DNA of 64,000 nt from Streptomyces glomeratus (GTDB lineage: Bacteria; Actinomycetota; Actinomycetes; Streptomycetales; Streptomycetaceae). Shown one piece after another: positions 17,178-24,524 of the stretch. The DNA lies in assembly GCF_021462825.1 (NCBI RefSeq), contig NZ_JAKEEB010000016.1:1-64000 (forward strand), given 5' to 3'. Both the position numbers and the translations under genes were made by a program. The notes under the pieces are model-generated. The model was not told where the DNA came from, made no database searches, and saw only the letters and a program-made list of their open reading frames with translations. Position 1 is the first letter of the stretch; each line of letters starts with the position of its first letter.

Positions 17178-17645
17178 GTGAAGCTTGACTCCATGTACCA
17201 GGAAGTCATCCTCGACCACTACAAGCACCCGCACGGGCGGGGCTTGCGGGATGGCGACGCCGAGGTGCACCACGTGAACCCGACGTGCGGCGACGAGATC
17301 ACCCTTCGCGTGAAGTACGACGGCACGACGATCAAGGACGTCTCGTACGAGGGCCAGGGCTGCTCCATCAGCCAGGCCTCGGCCTCCGTGCTGAACGAAC
17401 TCCTCGTCGGCAAGGACCTGGCCGATGCGCAGAAGGTCCAGGAGACCTTCCTGGAGCTGATGCAGTCCAAGGGGCGGATCGAACCCGACGACGCGATGGA
17501 GGACATCCTGGAGGACGCGGTCGCGTTCGCGGGTGTCTCCAAGTACCCGGCACGGGTCAAGTGCGCCCTCCTGAGCTGGATGGCGTGGAAGGACGCGACG
17601 GCCCAGGCGCTGGGCGGCGCCGACGCCGAAAGGAAGACGGCATGA
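17178..17645 (+). CDS. sufU: SufU zinc-dependent sulfurtransferase
   Basis: Accepts persulfide sulfur from SufS and hands it to the SufBCD scaffold. It has 155 residues; the zinc/sulfur ligands C37, D39, C62 and C129 are all in place (NPTCGDE, GQGCSIS, RVKCALLSW), and the spacer between the second and third ligands has the length typical of SufU rather than IscU. Start GTG 17178 after GTGAGCTGAGACC. The stop overlaps the next ATG by four bases. Confidence 0.95.
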   Translation: MKLDSMYQEVILDHYKHPHGRGLRDGDAEVHHVNPTCGDEITLRVKYDGTTIKDVSYEGQGCSISQASASVLNELLVGKDLADAQKVQETFLELMQSKGRIEPDDAMEDILEDAVAFAGVSKYPARVKCALLSWMAWKDATAQALGGADAERKTA

Positions 17646-17977
17646 GCGACACCGTGGAGATGAAGCCGGCCTCGGAGGAGGAGCTCCGTGAGGCCCTGAT
17701 GGACGTCGTCGACCCCGAGCTGGGCATCGACGTCGTCAATCTCGGCCTGATCTACGGCATCCACATCGACGAGGCGGCGAACATCGCCACCGTCGACATG
17801 ACCCTGACCTCCGCGGCCTGTCCGCTGACGGACGTCATCGAGGACCAGGCGAAGTCCGCCACGGACGGTCTTGTCAGCGAGCTGCGGATCAACTGGGTCT
17901 GGATGCCGCCGTGGGGTCCCGACAAGATCACGGATGACGGACGCGAGCAGCTTCGGGCGCTCGGCTTCAACGTCTGA
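17642..17977 (+). CDS. SufT-like MIP18 (DUF59) family Fe-S maturation protein
   Basis: A 111-residue protein of the MIP18/DUF59 family, implicated in the maturation of Fe-S proteins. It has the DPELGIDVVNLGLIY motif at residues 24-38 and the conserved cysteine C60 in TSAACPLTD. It is the last gene of the suf operon, coupled to sufU by ATGA, and is followed by a strong terminator. The name SufT is used for this position in actinobacteria; exact function is not settled. Confidence 0.9.
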   Translation: MSDTVEMKPASEEELREALMDVVDPELGIDVVNLGLIYGIHIDEAANIATVDMTLTSAACPLTDVIEDQAKSATDGLVSELRINWVWMPPWGPDKITDDGREQLRALGFNV

Positions 17978-18006
17978 GATCCCCTGGCCCTCCCCGGCTG
18001 TGAGGA

Positions 18007-18039
18007 AAACGGCGACGCCCCCTGCGGGCGTCGCCGTTT
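18007..18039 (+). terminator. Suf operon terminator
   Basis: Perfect 14-bp stem, AAACGGCGACGCCC (18007-18020) and GGGCGTCGCCGTTT (18026-18039), with a five-base loop CCTGC and T-rich end. It lies 29 bp after the last suf gene and is the clearest intrinsic terminator in the window. Confidence 0.9.
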
Positions 18040-18097
18040 CTCGTGACGGGGTCTCAGCACGGTTTCAGAGAGCGGTTTCCGGCTGTTTCCGAGCTTG

Positions 18098-18111
18098 TGT
18101 ACGGCCGTACA
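18098..18111. promoter_or_regulatory. Palindromic operator before the SMR-tetR pair
   Basis: Perfect 14-bp palindrome TGTACGGCCGTACA, 23 bp upstream of the SMR start. A second GTACAC (18121-18126) pairs with GTGTAC at 18097-18102, giving a wider dyad. The position over the expected promoter and the TetR gene in the same operon make it the likely operator for that regulator. Confidence 0.6.
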
Positions 18112-18134
18112 TATCGATGCGTACACTTGTCCCC

Positions 18135-18455
18135 ATGGGATACGCGTTCCTCGCGGGGGCCATCGCCGCCGAAGTCGTCGCCACCACCGCCATGAAGTAC
18201 AGCGAGAGCTTCAGCAGGCTGGGGCCGTCGCTGCTGACCCTGCTCGGGTACGTGGTCTCCTTCGCGCTGCTCGCCCGGACCCTGAAGACCGTGTCGATAG
18301 GCACGGCCTACGCGATCTGGTCGGGGGTCGGCACCGCGACCGTCGCCGCGATCGGGCTGGTCCTCTTCGGCGAGGGCCTCGGCCTGGCGAAGATCGCCGG
18401 GATCGTGCTGATCGTCGGCGGGGTCGTGGTCCTGAACCTGGGAGGTGCTCACTGA
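18135..18455 (+). CDS. Small multidrug resistance (SMR/QacE) efflux protein
   Basis: Four-span inner-membrane protein of 106 residues that works as a dimer, exchanging protons for cationic drugs or guanidinium-like compounds. The essential glutamate is E13 in AGAIAAEVVATT, and the Gly-rich third span and YAIWSGVGTA segment are typical. ATG 18135 follows a palindromic operator. The stop TGA shares its A with the ATG of the tetR gene, so the pair is translationally coupled and probably autoregulated. Confidence 0.92.
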   Translation: MGYAFLAGAIAAEVVATTAMKYSESFSRLGPSLLTLLGYVVSFALLARTLKTVSIGTAYAIWSGVGTATVAAIGLVLFGEGLGLAKIAGIVLIVGGVVVLNLGGAH

Positions 18456-18991
18456 TGCCCCGGCGCTACGACCCCGAGCGGCGGCAGCGGATCGTGGACG
18501 CGGCGATCCGGGTGGTGGGGAAGAAGGGCCTGGCCGGACTGAGTCACCGCTCAGTCGCCGCCGAGGCGGACGTGCCGCTCGGCTCCACGACGTACCACTT
18601 CGCGACCCTCGACGAGCTCACGGTCGCCGCGCTCAGGCAGGCCAACGAGGGATTCGCCAAGGTGCTCGCCGCGAGCGGACTGCTGGAGGACACCGACGGC
18701 GACCTCGCCGGTGACCTCGCCCGGGCCCTGGGGGAGTGGCTGGGCGGCGACCGTACGGGGGTCGAGCTCGAGTACGAGCTGTATCTCGCGGCCCTGCGGC
18801 GCCCCGTCCTGCGCCCCGTCGCCGCGGCATGGACGGAGGAGACCGCCGAGCGGCTGGCCCGGCGCACGGACCCGGTCACCGCGCGGGCGCTGCTCGCGCT
18901 GATGGACGGGATCTGTCTCCAGGTGCTGCTGACGGGGGCTGCCTACGACGAGCGGTACGCCCGGGAGGTCCTGGCACGGGTGATTCCATGA
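18455..18991 (+). CDS. TetR-family regulator of the SMR pump
   Basis: A 178-residue TetR-like repressor. The N-terminal HTH (RRQRIVDAAIRVVGKKGLAGLSHRSVAAEADVPLGSTTYHF, around residues 8-49) ends in the usual tyrosine-histidine-phenylalanine turn; the C-terminal ligand-binding part is all-helical with a LMDGICLQVLLTG helix. It is cotranscribed with the SMR gene and likely binds the TGTACGGCCGTACA palindrome upstream. The inducer is unknown. Confidence 0.88.
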   Translation: MPRRYDPERRQRIVDAAIRVVGKKGLAGLSHRSVAAEADVPLGSTTYHFATLDELTVAALRQANEGFAKVLAASGLLEDTDGDLAGDLARALGEWLGGDRTGVELEYELYLAALRRPVLRPVAAAWTEETAERLARRTDPVTARALLALMDGICLQVLLTGAAYDERYAREVLARVIP

Positions 18992-19002
18992 CCAGGTGCC
19001 GC

Positions 19003-19018
19003 GTGCGGCCGGCCGCAC
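19003..19018 (+). terminator. Palindrome after tetR, possible terminator
   Basis: GTGCGGCCGGCCGCAC is a perfect 16-bp palindrome 12 bp after the tetR stop, flanked by a further GTGCCG/CGGCAC pair that could extend the stem. No T-run. It could end the SMR-tetR transcript before dapD. Confidence 0.45.
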
Positions 19019-19089
19019 GGTCGCCCGGCACGTGAGACGCCTCGTTCACCGGTTCGCCCGCGCGCCCCCCGCCACGTTAGGTTTCCCTC

Positions 19090-20079
19090 ATGACCGACAC
19101 GACTGCTCCCCGCACCACCGGTGCCGTGGCCGCCGGCCTCGCCACCATCGCCGCCGACGGCACCGTTCTCGACACCTGGTTCCCCGCGCCCGAACTGGCC
19201 GCCGAGCCCGGCCCGTCCGGCACCGAGCGGCTGTCTCCCGAGCGAGCCGTGGAACTGCTCGGCGAAGAAGCCGCGCGGGCGATGGGCCCGGACGCCCGTC
19301 GGGGCGTCGATGTGGTCGCGGTCCGCACGGTCATCGCCTCCGTCGACGACAAGCCGATCGACGCGCACGACGTCTACCTGCGTCTGCACCTGCTCTCGCA
19401 CCGCCTGGTCAGGCCGCACGGCCAGAGCCTGGACGGGATTTTCGGCTTCCTCGCCAATGTGGCCTGGACCTCGCTCGGCCCGGTCGCCGTCGACGACATC
19501 GAGAAGGTGCGCCTCAACGCCCGCGCCGAGGGCCTGCACCTCCAGGTGACCTCCATCGACAAGTTCCCGCGCATGACGGACTACGTCGCCCCGAAGGGCG
19601 TTCGCATCGCCGACGCCGACCGGGTGCGCCTCGGCGCCCACCTCGCCGAGGGCACGACGGTCATGCACGAGGGCTTCGTGAACTTCAACGCCGGCACGCT
19701 CGGCACCTCCATGGTCGAGGGCCGCATCTCGGCGGGCGTCGTGGTCGGCGACGGCTCGGACATCGGCGGCGGCGCCTCCACCATGGGCACGCTCTCCGGC
19801 GGCGGCAACGTGATCATCTCCATCGGCGAGCGGTGCCTGATCGGCGCCGAGGCGGGCGTCGGCATCGCCCTCGGCGACGAGTGCGTCATCGAGGCCGGCC
19901 TGTACGTCACCGCCGGGACCCGGGTGACGATGCCCGACGGCCAGATCGTCAAGGCCCGCGAACTCTCCGGCGCCTCCAACATCCTCTTCCGCCGCAACTC
20001 GGTCACGGGCGCGGTCGAGGCCCGCCCGAACAACGCGGTCTGGGGCGGCCTGAACGAGATCCTGCACAGCCACAACTGA
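19090..20079 (+). CDS. dapD: 2,3,4,5-tetrahydropyridine-2,6-dicarboxylate N-succinyltransferase
   Basis: Transfers succinate from succinyl-CoA to tetrahydrodipicolinate in the succinylase branch of lysine and diaminopimelate synthesis. The 329-residue protein is of the longer actinobacterial DapD type: an N-terminal helical domain, then a left-handed beta-helix with hexapeptide-like repeats (VRLGAHLAEGTTVMHEGF, GRISAGVVVGDGSDIGGGAS, IGERCLIGAEAGVGI) and a C-terminal cap (VEARPNNAVWGGLNEILHSHN). ATG 19090 has a weak upstream AGG. The dapA gene lies 1.7 kb downstream on the other strand, so the pathway genes are close but not in one operon. Confidence 0.96.
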   Translation: MTDTTAPRTTGAVAAGLATIAADGTVLDTWFPAPELAAEPGPSGTERLSPERAVELLGEEAARAMGPDARRGVDVVAVRTVIASVDDKPIDAHDVYLRLHLLSHRLVRPHGQSLDGIFGFLANVAWTSLGPVAVDDIEKVRLNARAEGLHLQVTSIDKFPRMTDYVAPKGVRIADADRVRLGAHLAEGTTVMHEGFVNFNAGTLGTSMVEGRISAGVVVGDGSDIGGGASTMGTLSGGGNVIISIGERCLIGAEAGVGIALGDECVIEAGLYVTAGTRVTMPDGQIVKARELSGASNILFRRNSVTGAVEARPNNAVWGGLNEILHSHN

Positions 20080-20162
20080 CCATCGGCGGCCGTGACCTGC
20101 GGCCGCGTCGTCGGTCAGCGTCCCGGCCCGCCGCCGCGCTGTCCGCAGTGGTCGGCGTCGGT

Positions 20163-20212
20163 CGGCGAGCGCCCTTCCACGGCCCCGAGACGGCCCGGAA
20201 GGGCGTTCGCCG
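20163..20212 (+). terminator. Long hairpin terminator after dapD
   Basis: A 16-bp stem, CGGCGAGCGCCCTTCC (20163-20178) with GGAAGGGCGTTCGCCG (20197-20212), with one G-T type mismatch, in the 200-bp gap between dapD and the GNAT gene. The rest of that gap holds nothing I can name. Confidence 0.7.
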
Positions 20213-20280
20213 TCCGCCCCGGACCGCGGCCGCCGTTTTTCGGATGCCGCGGGGCGCCTCACCATGGTGGGATGCGCCGC

Positions 20281-21126
20281 ATGAGTGACTCACTGCGCGC
20301 CCGTATCGAGCGCTACTACGCCACTGTGCCGCTGCTGTTCGCCGAGGCCGAAGAGTGGGGTCCCCTGAGGCTGTTCGTACGCAGGGAACCGGGCGCCCCC
20401 TACTACGGCGGTCCGGGCCATGCTCAGCCAACCGAGGAGGGTGGCGCGACGGTCAGCGCCGCCGACATCGCCCGGGTGCGCGCCCGGCAGCGCGAACTCG
20501 GCGTTCCGGAAGCCTTCGAGTGGCTTGCCGAGGCGGTACCGGACCTTCGCTCCCGGATCGAGCACGCGGGACTGCCGGTGGAAGAACGACCGCTGATGGT
20601 CCTCGACCCGCATCGCCCGGTCCCCCCGCAGCCCCTGCCGGAGGGCGTCACGCTCCGGGTGCTGACCGCTGACGACCCGGTCCTGCCCGCGGCCCTGGCC
20701 CTTCCGCGACTGGCCTTCGCCGAGGCGGGCACCGCGGTGGGCGCGGCGGGCCGGGCGGAACTGTCGGCGGTGGCCGGGGAACTGACCGCGGACGGAACGG
20801 TCGACACGATCCGTCCCGCCCTCCGCGCCGGACACAAGACACTCATCGCCGCCCTCGACCCGGACGGCACCCCCCTCGCCGTCGGCCATTACCACCCGGC
20901 GGACGGCGCCACCGAGATCGGCGGCATCGGCACCCTGCCCGTCGCTCGCCGCCAGGGCCTGGCCGCCGCCGTCGCCGCAGCTCTGTCCACCCACGCCCGC
21001 GACCGAGGCGTGCACACCGTCTTCCTCGCCTACGCGCAGGACGCCGTCGCCCGCATATACACCCGGCTGGGCTTCCGTCCTGCCCACACCACCCTTCTCA
21101 TCGCCAACCAACCCGCACGGTCGTAG
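20281..21126 (+). CDS. GNAT-family N-acetyltransferase
   Basis: About 281 residues. The first 110 residues form an N-terminal extension (starting SDSLRARIERYYATVPLLFAEAEEWGPL) often seen in this actinobacterial group; the GNAT fold follows, with the acetyl-CoA loop IGTLPVARRQGLAAAVAAAL near residue 220 and a final Y-T-R-L-G-F-R motif. Substrate unknown. I chose ATG 20281, nine bases after GGTGGG; ATG 20272 in frame would add MRR. Separated from dapD by a terminator, so it is probably transcribed on its own. Confidence 0.8.
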   Translation: MSDSLRARIERYYATVPLLFAEAEEWGPLRLFVRREPGAPYYGGPGHAQPTEEGGATVSAADIARVRARQRELGVPEAFEWLAEAVPDLRSRIEHAGLPVEERPLMVLDPHRPVPPQPLPEGVTLRVLTADDPVLPAALALPRLAFAEAGTAVGAAGRAELSAVAGELTADGTVDTIRPALRAGHKTLIAALDPDGTPLAVGHYHPADGATEIGGIGTLPVARRQGLAAAVAAALSTHARDRGVHTVFLAYAQDAVARIYTRLGFRPAHTTLLIANQPARS

Positions 21127-21136
21127 GCGGGGGCGG

Positions 21137-21640
21137 TCACGCCGTCACGGAGGCCGCGAACTCCGTCAGTGCCGCGAAGTCGTCCCCGCGCAGCCCGATC
21201 CGCGGGTTCACATGGTGCAGCAGGGCCGGCCCCGGGTGGTGGGCGGCGACGTAGTCCTCGTCCGCCGGGCTCTGCTCGTCGTCCACCCAGGCGAAGGGGC
21301 GGCCCCCGGCGTACGCCACGATCGCCTCGGTCTTCCAGTGCACGCTGTCCGGGCGCAGTGCGAACAGTCCCGCGCCGAAGTCGACGTAGGGCAGCTCCGG
21401 CAGGCCGATCACCGGGCCGATCCAGCGGTTGGCGGCGTCCATCCACGTGGTCGCCCAGCACAGGTCGAAGCCCAGCGTGAGCAGCGCCGCGCCGTGCTCG
21501 GGGTTCAGCCACACGCGCAGGGCCCGCCCAGGGTGCAGGGAGACCCTGATCGTCGTATAGCCCGCAGGGCGCCGCTCGGGCTGGGCCGCCCACGGGTTGA
21601 GCGGGCCGTCGACGTCGAGGAAGAGCAGGGGCCGGTCCAC
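21137..21640 (-). CDS. HAD-like secreted-type phosphatase domain protein, hypothetical
   Basis: A 167-residue protein beginning VDRPLLFLDVDGPLNPW, which fits motif I of the HAD superfamily (DxDG) close to the N terminus. It also contains LCWATTWMDAANRWIG, where the T in W-A-T-T-W fits motif II, and a late WVDDEQSPAD that could supply the acidic motif IV. No cap domain is visible and there is no signal peptide, so despite its similarity to exported members it looks cytoplasmic. GTG 21640 is the best start; no strong ribosome-binding site is seen. It is convergent with the GNAT gene, 10 bp away. Confidence 0.7.
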   Translation of the reverse strand: MDRPLLFLDVDGPLNPWAAQPERRPAGYTTIRVSLHPGRALRVWLNPEHGAALLTLGFDLCWATTWMDAANRWIGPVIGLPELPYVDFGAGLFALRPDSVHWKTEAIVAYAGGRPFAWVDDEQSPADEDYVAAHHPGPALLHHVNPRIGLRGDDFAALTEFAASVTA

Positions 21641-21729
21641 GCGGCCACCGTACGGCACCAACGGCACACGTCCGACTGCATTTTGAGGCCGGGGCCGTGG
21701 CGGCGGGCGGTCCCGCGCGCCACAAGTGA

Positions 21730-22632
21730 TCAGCCGCTCGTGAGCCGCTCGTACGCCCTCAGCAACCCGTCGACCGCCTCGCGGCCGGCGGGTCGCAGCG
21801 GTGCGCGGACCGGGCCCGAGGGCAGGCCGAGTGCGCCGAGCAGTGCCTTGGCCGTCACCGTGCCGGGCAGTCCCGCAGCCATCATCGCCTCGATCAGAGG
21901 CGTGGCCCGGTGCTGAAGCCGGGCGGCTCCCGCGGTGTCGCCCGCGTCGAACGCGTCCAGCACGGACCGCATCCGGCGCGGGGCGACGTTCGCCACCGTG
22001 CTGACGTAGCCCGCGGCGCCCACCGCGTACAGCGCGAGAATGTGTTCGTCGCAGCCGGCGTAGTAGGCCAGGTCCGTCCGGGAGAGCACCTTCTGGATGC
22101 CGAGGAAGTCGTAGGAGCAGTCCTTGACCGCCACGATCCTCGGGTGTTCGGCGAGCCGGATCATCGTGTCGGGCTCGATGCGGGTGCCGGTGCGGCCGGG
22201 GATGTCGTACAGCGCGAGCGGCAGCCCCGACGCGTCCGCGATCTGACGGAAATGCCAGGCGAGGGCGTCCTGCGGGGGCTTGCTGTAGTACGGGCTGACC
22301 ACCAGCAGGCCGTCCGCGCCCGCCTTCTCGGCCTCCAGGGCCAGTTCGACCGTGTGCCGGGTGTCGAAGGTGCCGACGCCCGCCACGAGCGACGCCCGGT
22401 CGCCGACCGCCTCCCGGACGGCCCCGACGAGCGCCGACTTCTCGGCGTCCGTGGTGGTCGGCGACTCGCCCGTCGTCCCGTTCAGCACCAGCCCGTCGCA
22501 CCCCTCGGACACCAGCCGGTCGGCGAGCCGCTGGGCCCCGTCGAGATCGAGCGCGCCCTCCTCGGTGAAGGGCGTGACCATGGCGCACAGGGCGCGGCCG
22601 AAAGGCGGGGGCGCGGAGGCTGTCGTCGTCAT
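21730..22632 (-). CDS. dapA: 4-hydroxy-tetrahydrodipicolinate synthase
   Basis: Condenses pyruvate with aspartate semialdehyde, the committed step to lysine and diaminopimelate. The 300-residue TIM barrel has the key residues: T53-T54 (NGTTGE), Y142 (ALYDIPGRTG), R147 and the Schiff-base lysine K170 (IVAVKDCS). These make true DapA more likely than a related lyase such as KdgD or NanA. Streptomyces often carry more than one dapA-like gene, so this need not be the only copy. It is alone on the minus strand, divergent from the small-peptide gene at 22864. Confidence 0.88.
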   Translation of the reverse strand: MTTTASAPPPFGRALCAMVTPFTEEGALDLDGAQRLADRLVSEGCDGLVLNGTTGESPTTTDAEKSALVGAVREAVGDRASLVAGVGTFDTRHTVELALEAEKAGADGLLVVSPYYSKPPQDALAWHFRQIADASGLPLALYDIPGRTGTRIEPDTMIRLAEHPRIVAVKDCSYDFLGIQKVLSRTDLAYYAGCDEHILALYAVGAAGYVSTVANVAPRRMRSVLDAFDAGDTAGAARLQHRATPLIEAMMAAGLPGTVTAKALLGALGLPSGPVRAPLRPAGREAVDGLLRAYERLTSG

Positions 22633-22711
22633 TGGAACAGTGTCGACGGGGCGATCGTAAAGGACTACTTAATTCTTCTGCACGGTAAGCGTTAGAGACG
22701 CTGTCGCATCA

Positions 22712-22730
22712 GCCGATCGGGCCGATCGGC
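22712..22730. promoter_or_regulatory. 19-bp palindrome in the divergent dapA region
   Basis: GCCGATCGG-G-CCGATCGGC, a perfect dyad with a one-base centre, 80 bp upstream of the dapA start and 134 bp upstream of the small-peptide gene. It could be an operator for either direction; no regulator gene is adjacent. The same gap contains a doubled CCATGG motif (around 22817-22832). Confidence 0.4.
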
Positions 22731-22863
22731 TCGGTGAGGTCCCCTGCCGCGGTGACGGGGGCATTCGGGGCGCGCCGAGGGGGCGTGGAGCGTCATGCGC
22801 TGGTGCCAAACCGGATTCCATGGGTCACCATGGCCAGGACGGTAACCACCAACGGGAGGCGTC

Positions 22864-23004
22864 ATGAGGCTGGGCAAGGCACTCGCCACCGGGGTCGCGG
22901 AAGAGCACCCGGAGGCTCATGAGGAAGAGGCGGGCCTCCAGGTCACCGAGGTCGTCGAGGAGCCCGCGGCATCCGCCCCCGCAGAGGTCCCCGCGGCCCG
23001 ATGA
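22864..23004 (+). CDS. Acidic 46-residue peptide coupled to the next gene
   Basis: ATG 22864, seven bases after GGGAGG, opens a 46-residue frame (MRLGKALATGVAEEHPE... to EVPAAR). It is strongly acidic in the middle, with Glu/Ala/Val/Pro-rich low complexity at the end, and has no signal peptide. The stop TGA overlaps the ATG of the next gene (ATGA), so its translation probably drives that of the Cys-rich protein. The strong ribosome-binding site, codon bias and overlap argue for a real gene although it is short. Function unknown. Confidence 0.7.
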   Translation: MRLGKALATGVAEEHPEAHEEEAGLQVTEVVEEPAASAPAEVPAAR

Positions 23005-23663
23005 CACTGCGGCTCCCCCAGGAACGCCCGACGGAGCCGCCGACCGGTTACAAGATCGCCCACCCGATGCTGTCCCAGGACGGCACCCGGGCCGGGTTCA
23101 CAGGTGTGTCCCTGGGTGGCGCGCTGCCCTACGGAGTCCTCGGCGAGGCCCGGTGTGTGTACGGGCTGCGTCACCGTGCGCCGCACCGGCGCTGCGACTG
23201 CGGCTTCCACTGTGTGCACGACCGCGCGGAGGCCGAGGCGCTGCTGTGCACCGGGGAGCATCGCGCGGCCGTGCTGCTGGAGGTCTCCGTTCTCGGCGCG
23301 TACATCCGCTTCGAGCGCGGTTTCCGGTACGCCCGTCAGCGCGTGCGGACCATGACGGTCGGCTCGTGTGGGTGCGGAGGGGCGGCTGTCGCCCTGGCCG
23401 ACGCCGGCTGGGGGCGTCCGGGCTGGCGCGCGCTCAGGGCAGCGTGCGCGGGGTGTGTGCGTGGCCGTACATCGCTGTCGCCCGCCGTGTTCGAGCGGCT
23501 CGCCGGAGAAGGGCTGCGGGTGCGGGTCGCCCAAGGAGCCGTGAGCTCTCCGGCCGGCCTCGGTGTGTCCGAGCTGGTGGCCGAGGCGGCTCTGCTCCAG
23601 GCGCGGCTCGACTGGTTCCAGACGCAGCTGGCACGCCTGGAGGAGCGGGGCCCGAAGGCGTAG
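23001..23663 (+). CDS. Cys-rich hypothetical protein, probable metal-binding
   Basis: A 220-residue protein that I do not recognise. The centre holds a dense set of cysteines and histidines: RCVYGLRHRAPHRRCDCGFHCVH near residues 50-75, a single C in ALLCTGEH, then SCGCGG and ACAGC near 135-160. The pairs C-D-C-x2-H-C and C-G-C plus C-x2-C suggest a zinc or Fe-S site. The C-terminal 40 residues (LVAEAALLQARLDWFQTQLARLEERG) are a clear amphipathic coiled coil. It is translated from an ATGA overlap with the 46-residue peptide, and the pair forms its own small operon. Confidence 0.72.
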   Translation: MTLRLPQERPTEPPTGYKIAHPMLSQDGTRAGFTGVSLGGALPYGVLGEARCVYGLRHRAPHRRCDCGFHCVHDRAEAEALLCTGEHRAAVLLEVSVLGAYIRFERGFRYARQRVRTMTVGSCGCGGAAVALADAGWGRPGWRALRAACAGCVRGRTSLSPAVFERLAGEGLRVRVAQGAVSSPAGLGVSELVAEAALLQARLDWFQTQLARLEERGPKA

Positions 23664-23856
23664 CGCCCGTCTGCCTCCCTGTGATCAACGCCCCGCGTTC
23701 GCCTTCCTGTTCGCTGCGTCCCTGAAGCACGGTCCTCCGGTGCAGTCCTCCGGGGCCGTCTTCCGGGGCCGTCTTCCGGTGTCCGCCCGCCCGTACCCCC
23801 TCACCGAATACTCTCCTCGTCTGGACAAAAAAAGTTTTCGGTGGGAGGGTGGAGCC

Positions 23857-24498
23857 ATGCTGGACGTGACCGTGATCGAGGACGCCGAAACCGCAGCCGT
23901 ATCGCTGGACCCTGTGCGGGCCCGGCTGCTCGCCGAGCTGGCGGCCGGGCCCGCGTCGGCCGCCATGCTGGCCGGCCGGGTCGGACTGCCCCGGCAGAAG
24001 GTGAACTACCACCTCAAAGCCCTGGAGCGGCACGGCCTGGTCGAGTTGGCCGGCGAACGCCGCAAGGGCAATGTCACCGAGCGGCTGATGCGGGCCACCG
24101 CAGCCTCGTATGTGATCAGCCCCCTGGCCCTGGCCTCCGTGCAGCCGGACCCGGACCGGTTCCGCGACCAGCTCTCCGCCCGCTGGCTGCTCGCCCTCGG
24201 CGCCCGTCTGGTGCGGGACGTCGGGTCGCTGATCACCGGAGCGGCGAAGGCCCGCAAGCGGCTCGCGACCTACGCGCTGGACGGCGAGGTGCGTTTCGCC
24301 ACGGCCGCCGACCGCGCCGCGTTCATCCAGGAGCTGACGGCGGGCGTCAGCGCCCTGATCCGCAAGTACGACGCCCCGGACGCCGAGAGCGGCCGCGACC
24401 ACCGGATCGTCGTCGCCGTGCATCCCACCCTCAAAGAGCAGGCCGCCGGGCCAGAGTGCGGGCCGACCGCGTCCCCGGCCGCCGAACTCACCGACTGA
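23857..24498 (+). CDS. ArsR-family winged-helix regulator
   Basis: A 213-residue regulator. The HTH (LLAELAAGPASAAMLAGRVGLPRQKVNYHLKALERHGLV, around 26-64) and wing (ERRKGNVTERLMRAT) are of ArsR type, while the long C-terminal half (VISPLALASVQPDPDRF... RAAFIQELTAGVSALIRKY) looks like the ligand/dimer domain of longer members. No metal-binding ELCVCDL-like motif is present, so it is unlikely to sense metals in the classical way. ATG 23857 has a strong GGGAGGGTGGAG. It is 26 bp before an SRPBCC gene, an arrangement often seen for ArsR-SRPBCC pairs. Confidence 0.85.
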   Translation: MLDVTVIEDAETAAVSLDPVRARLLAELAAGPASAAMLAGRVGLPRQKVNYHLKALERHGLVELAGERRKGNVTERLMRATAASYVISPLALASVQPDPDRFRDQLSARWLLALGARLVRDVGSLITGAAKARKRLATYALDGEVRFATAADRAAFIQELTAGVSALIRKYDAPDAESGRDHRIVVAVHPTLKEQAAGPECGPTASPAAELTD

Positions 24499-24524
24499 AC
24501 CGCCCACTTCGCGCAGGAGCCACC

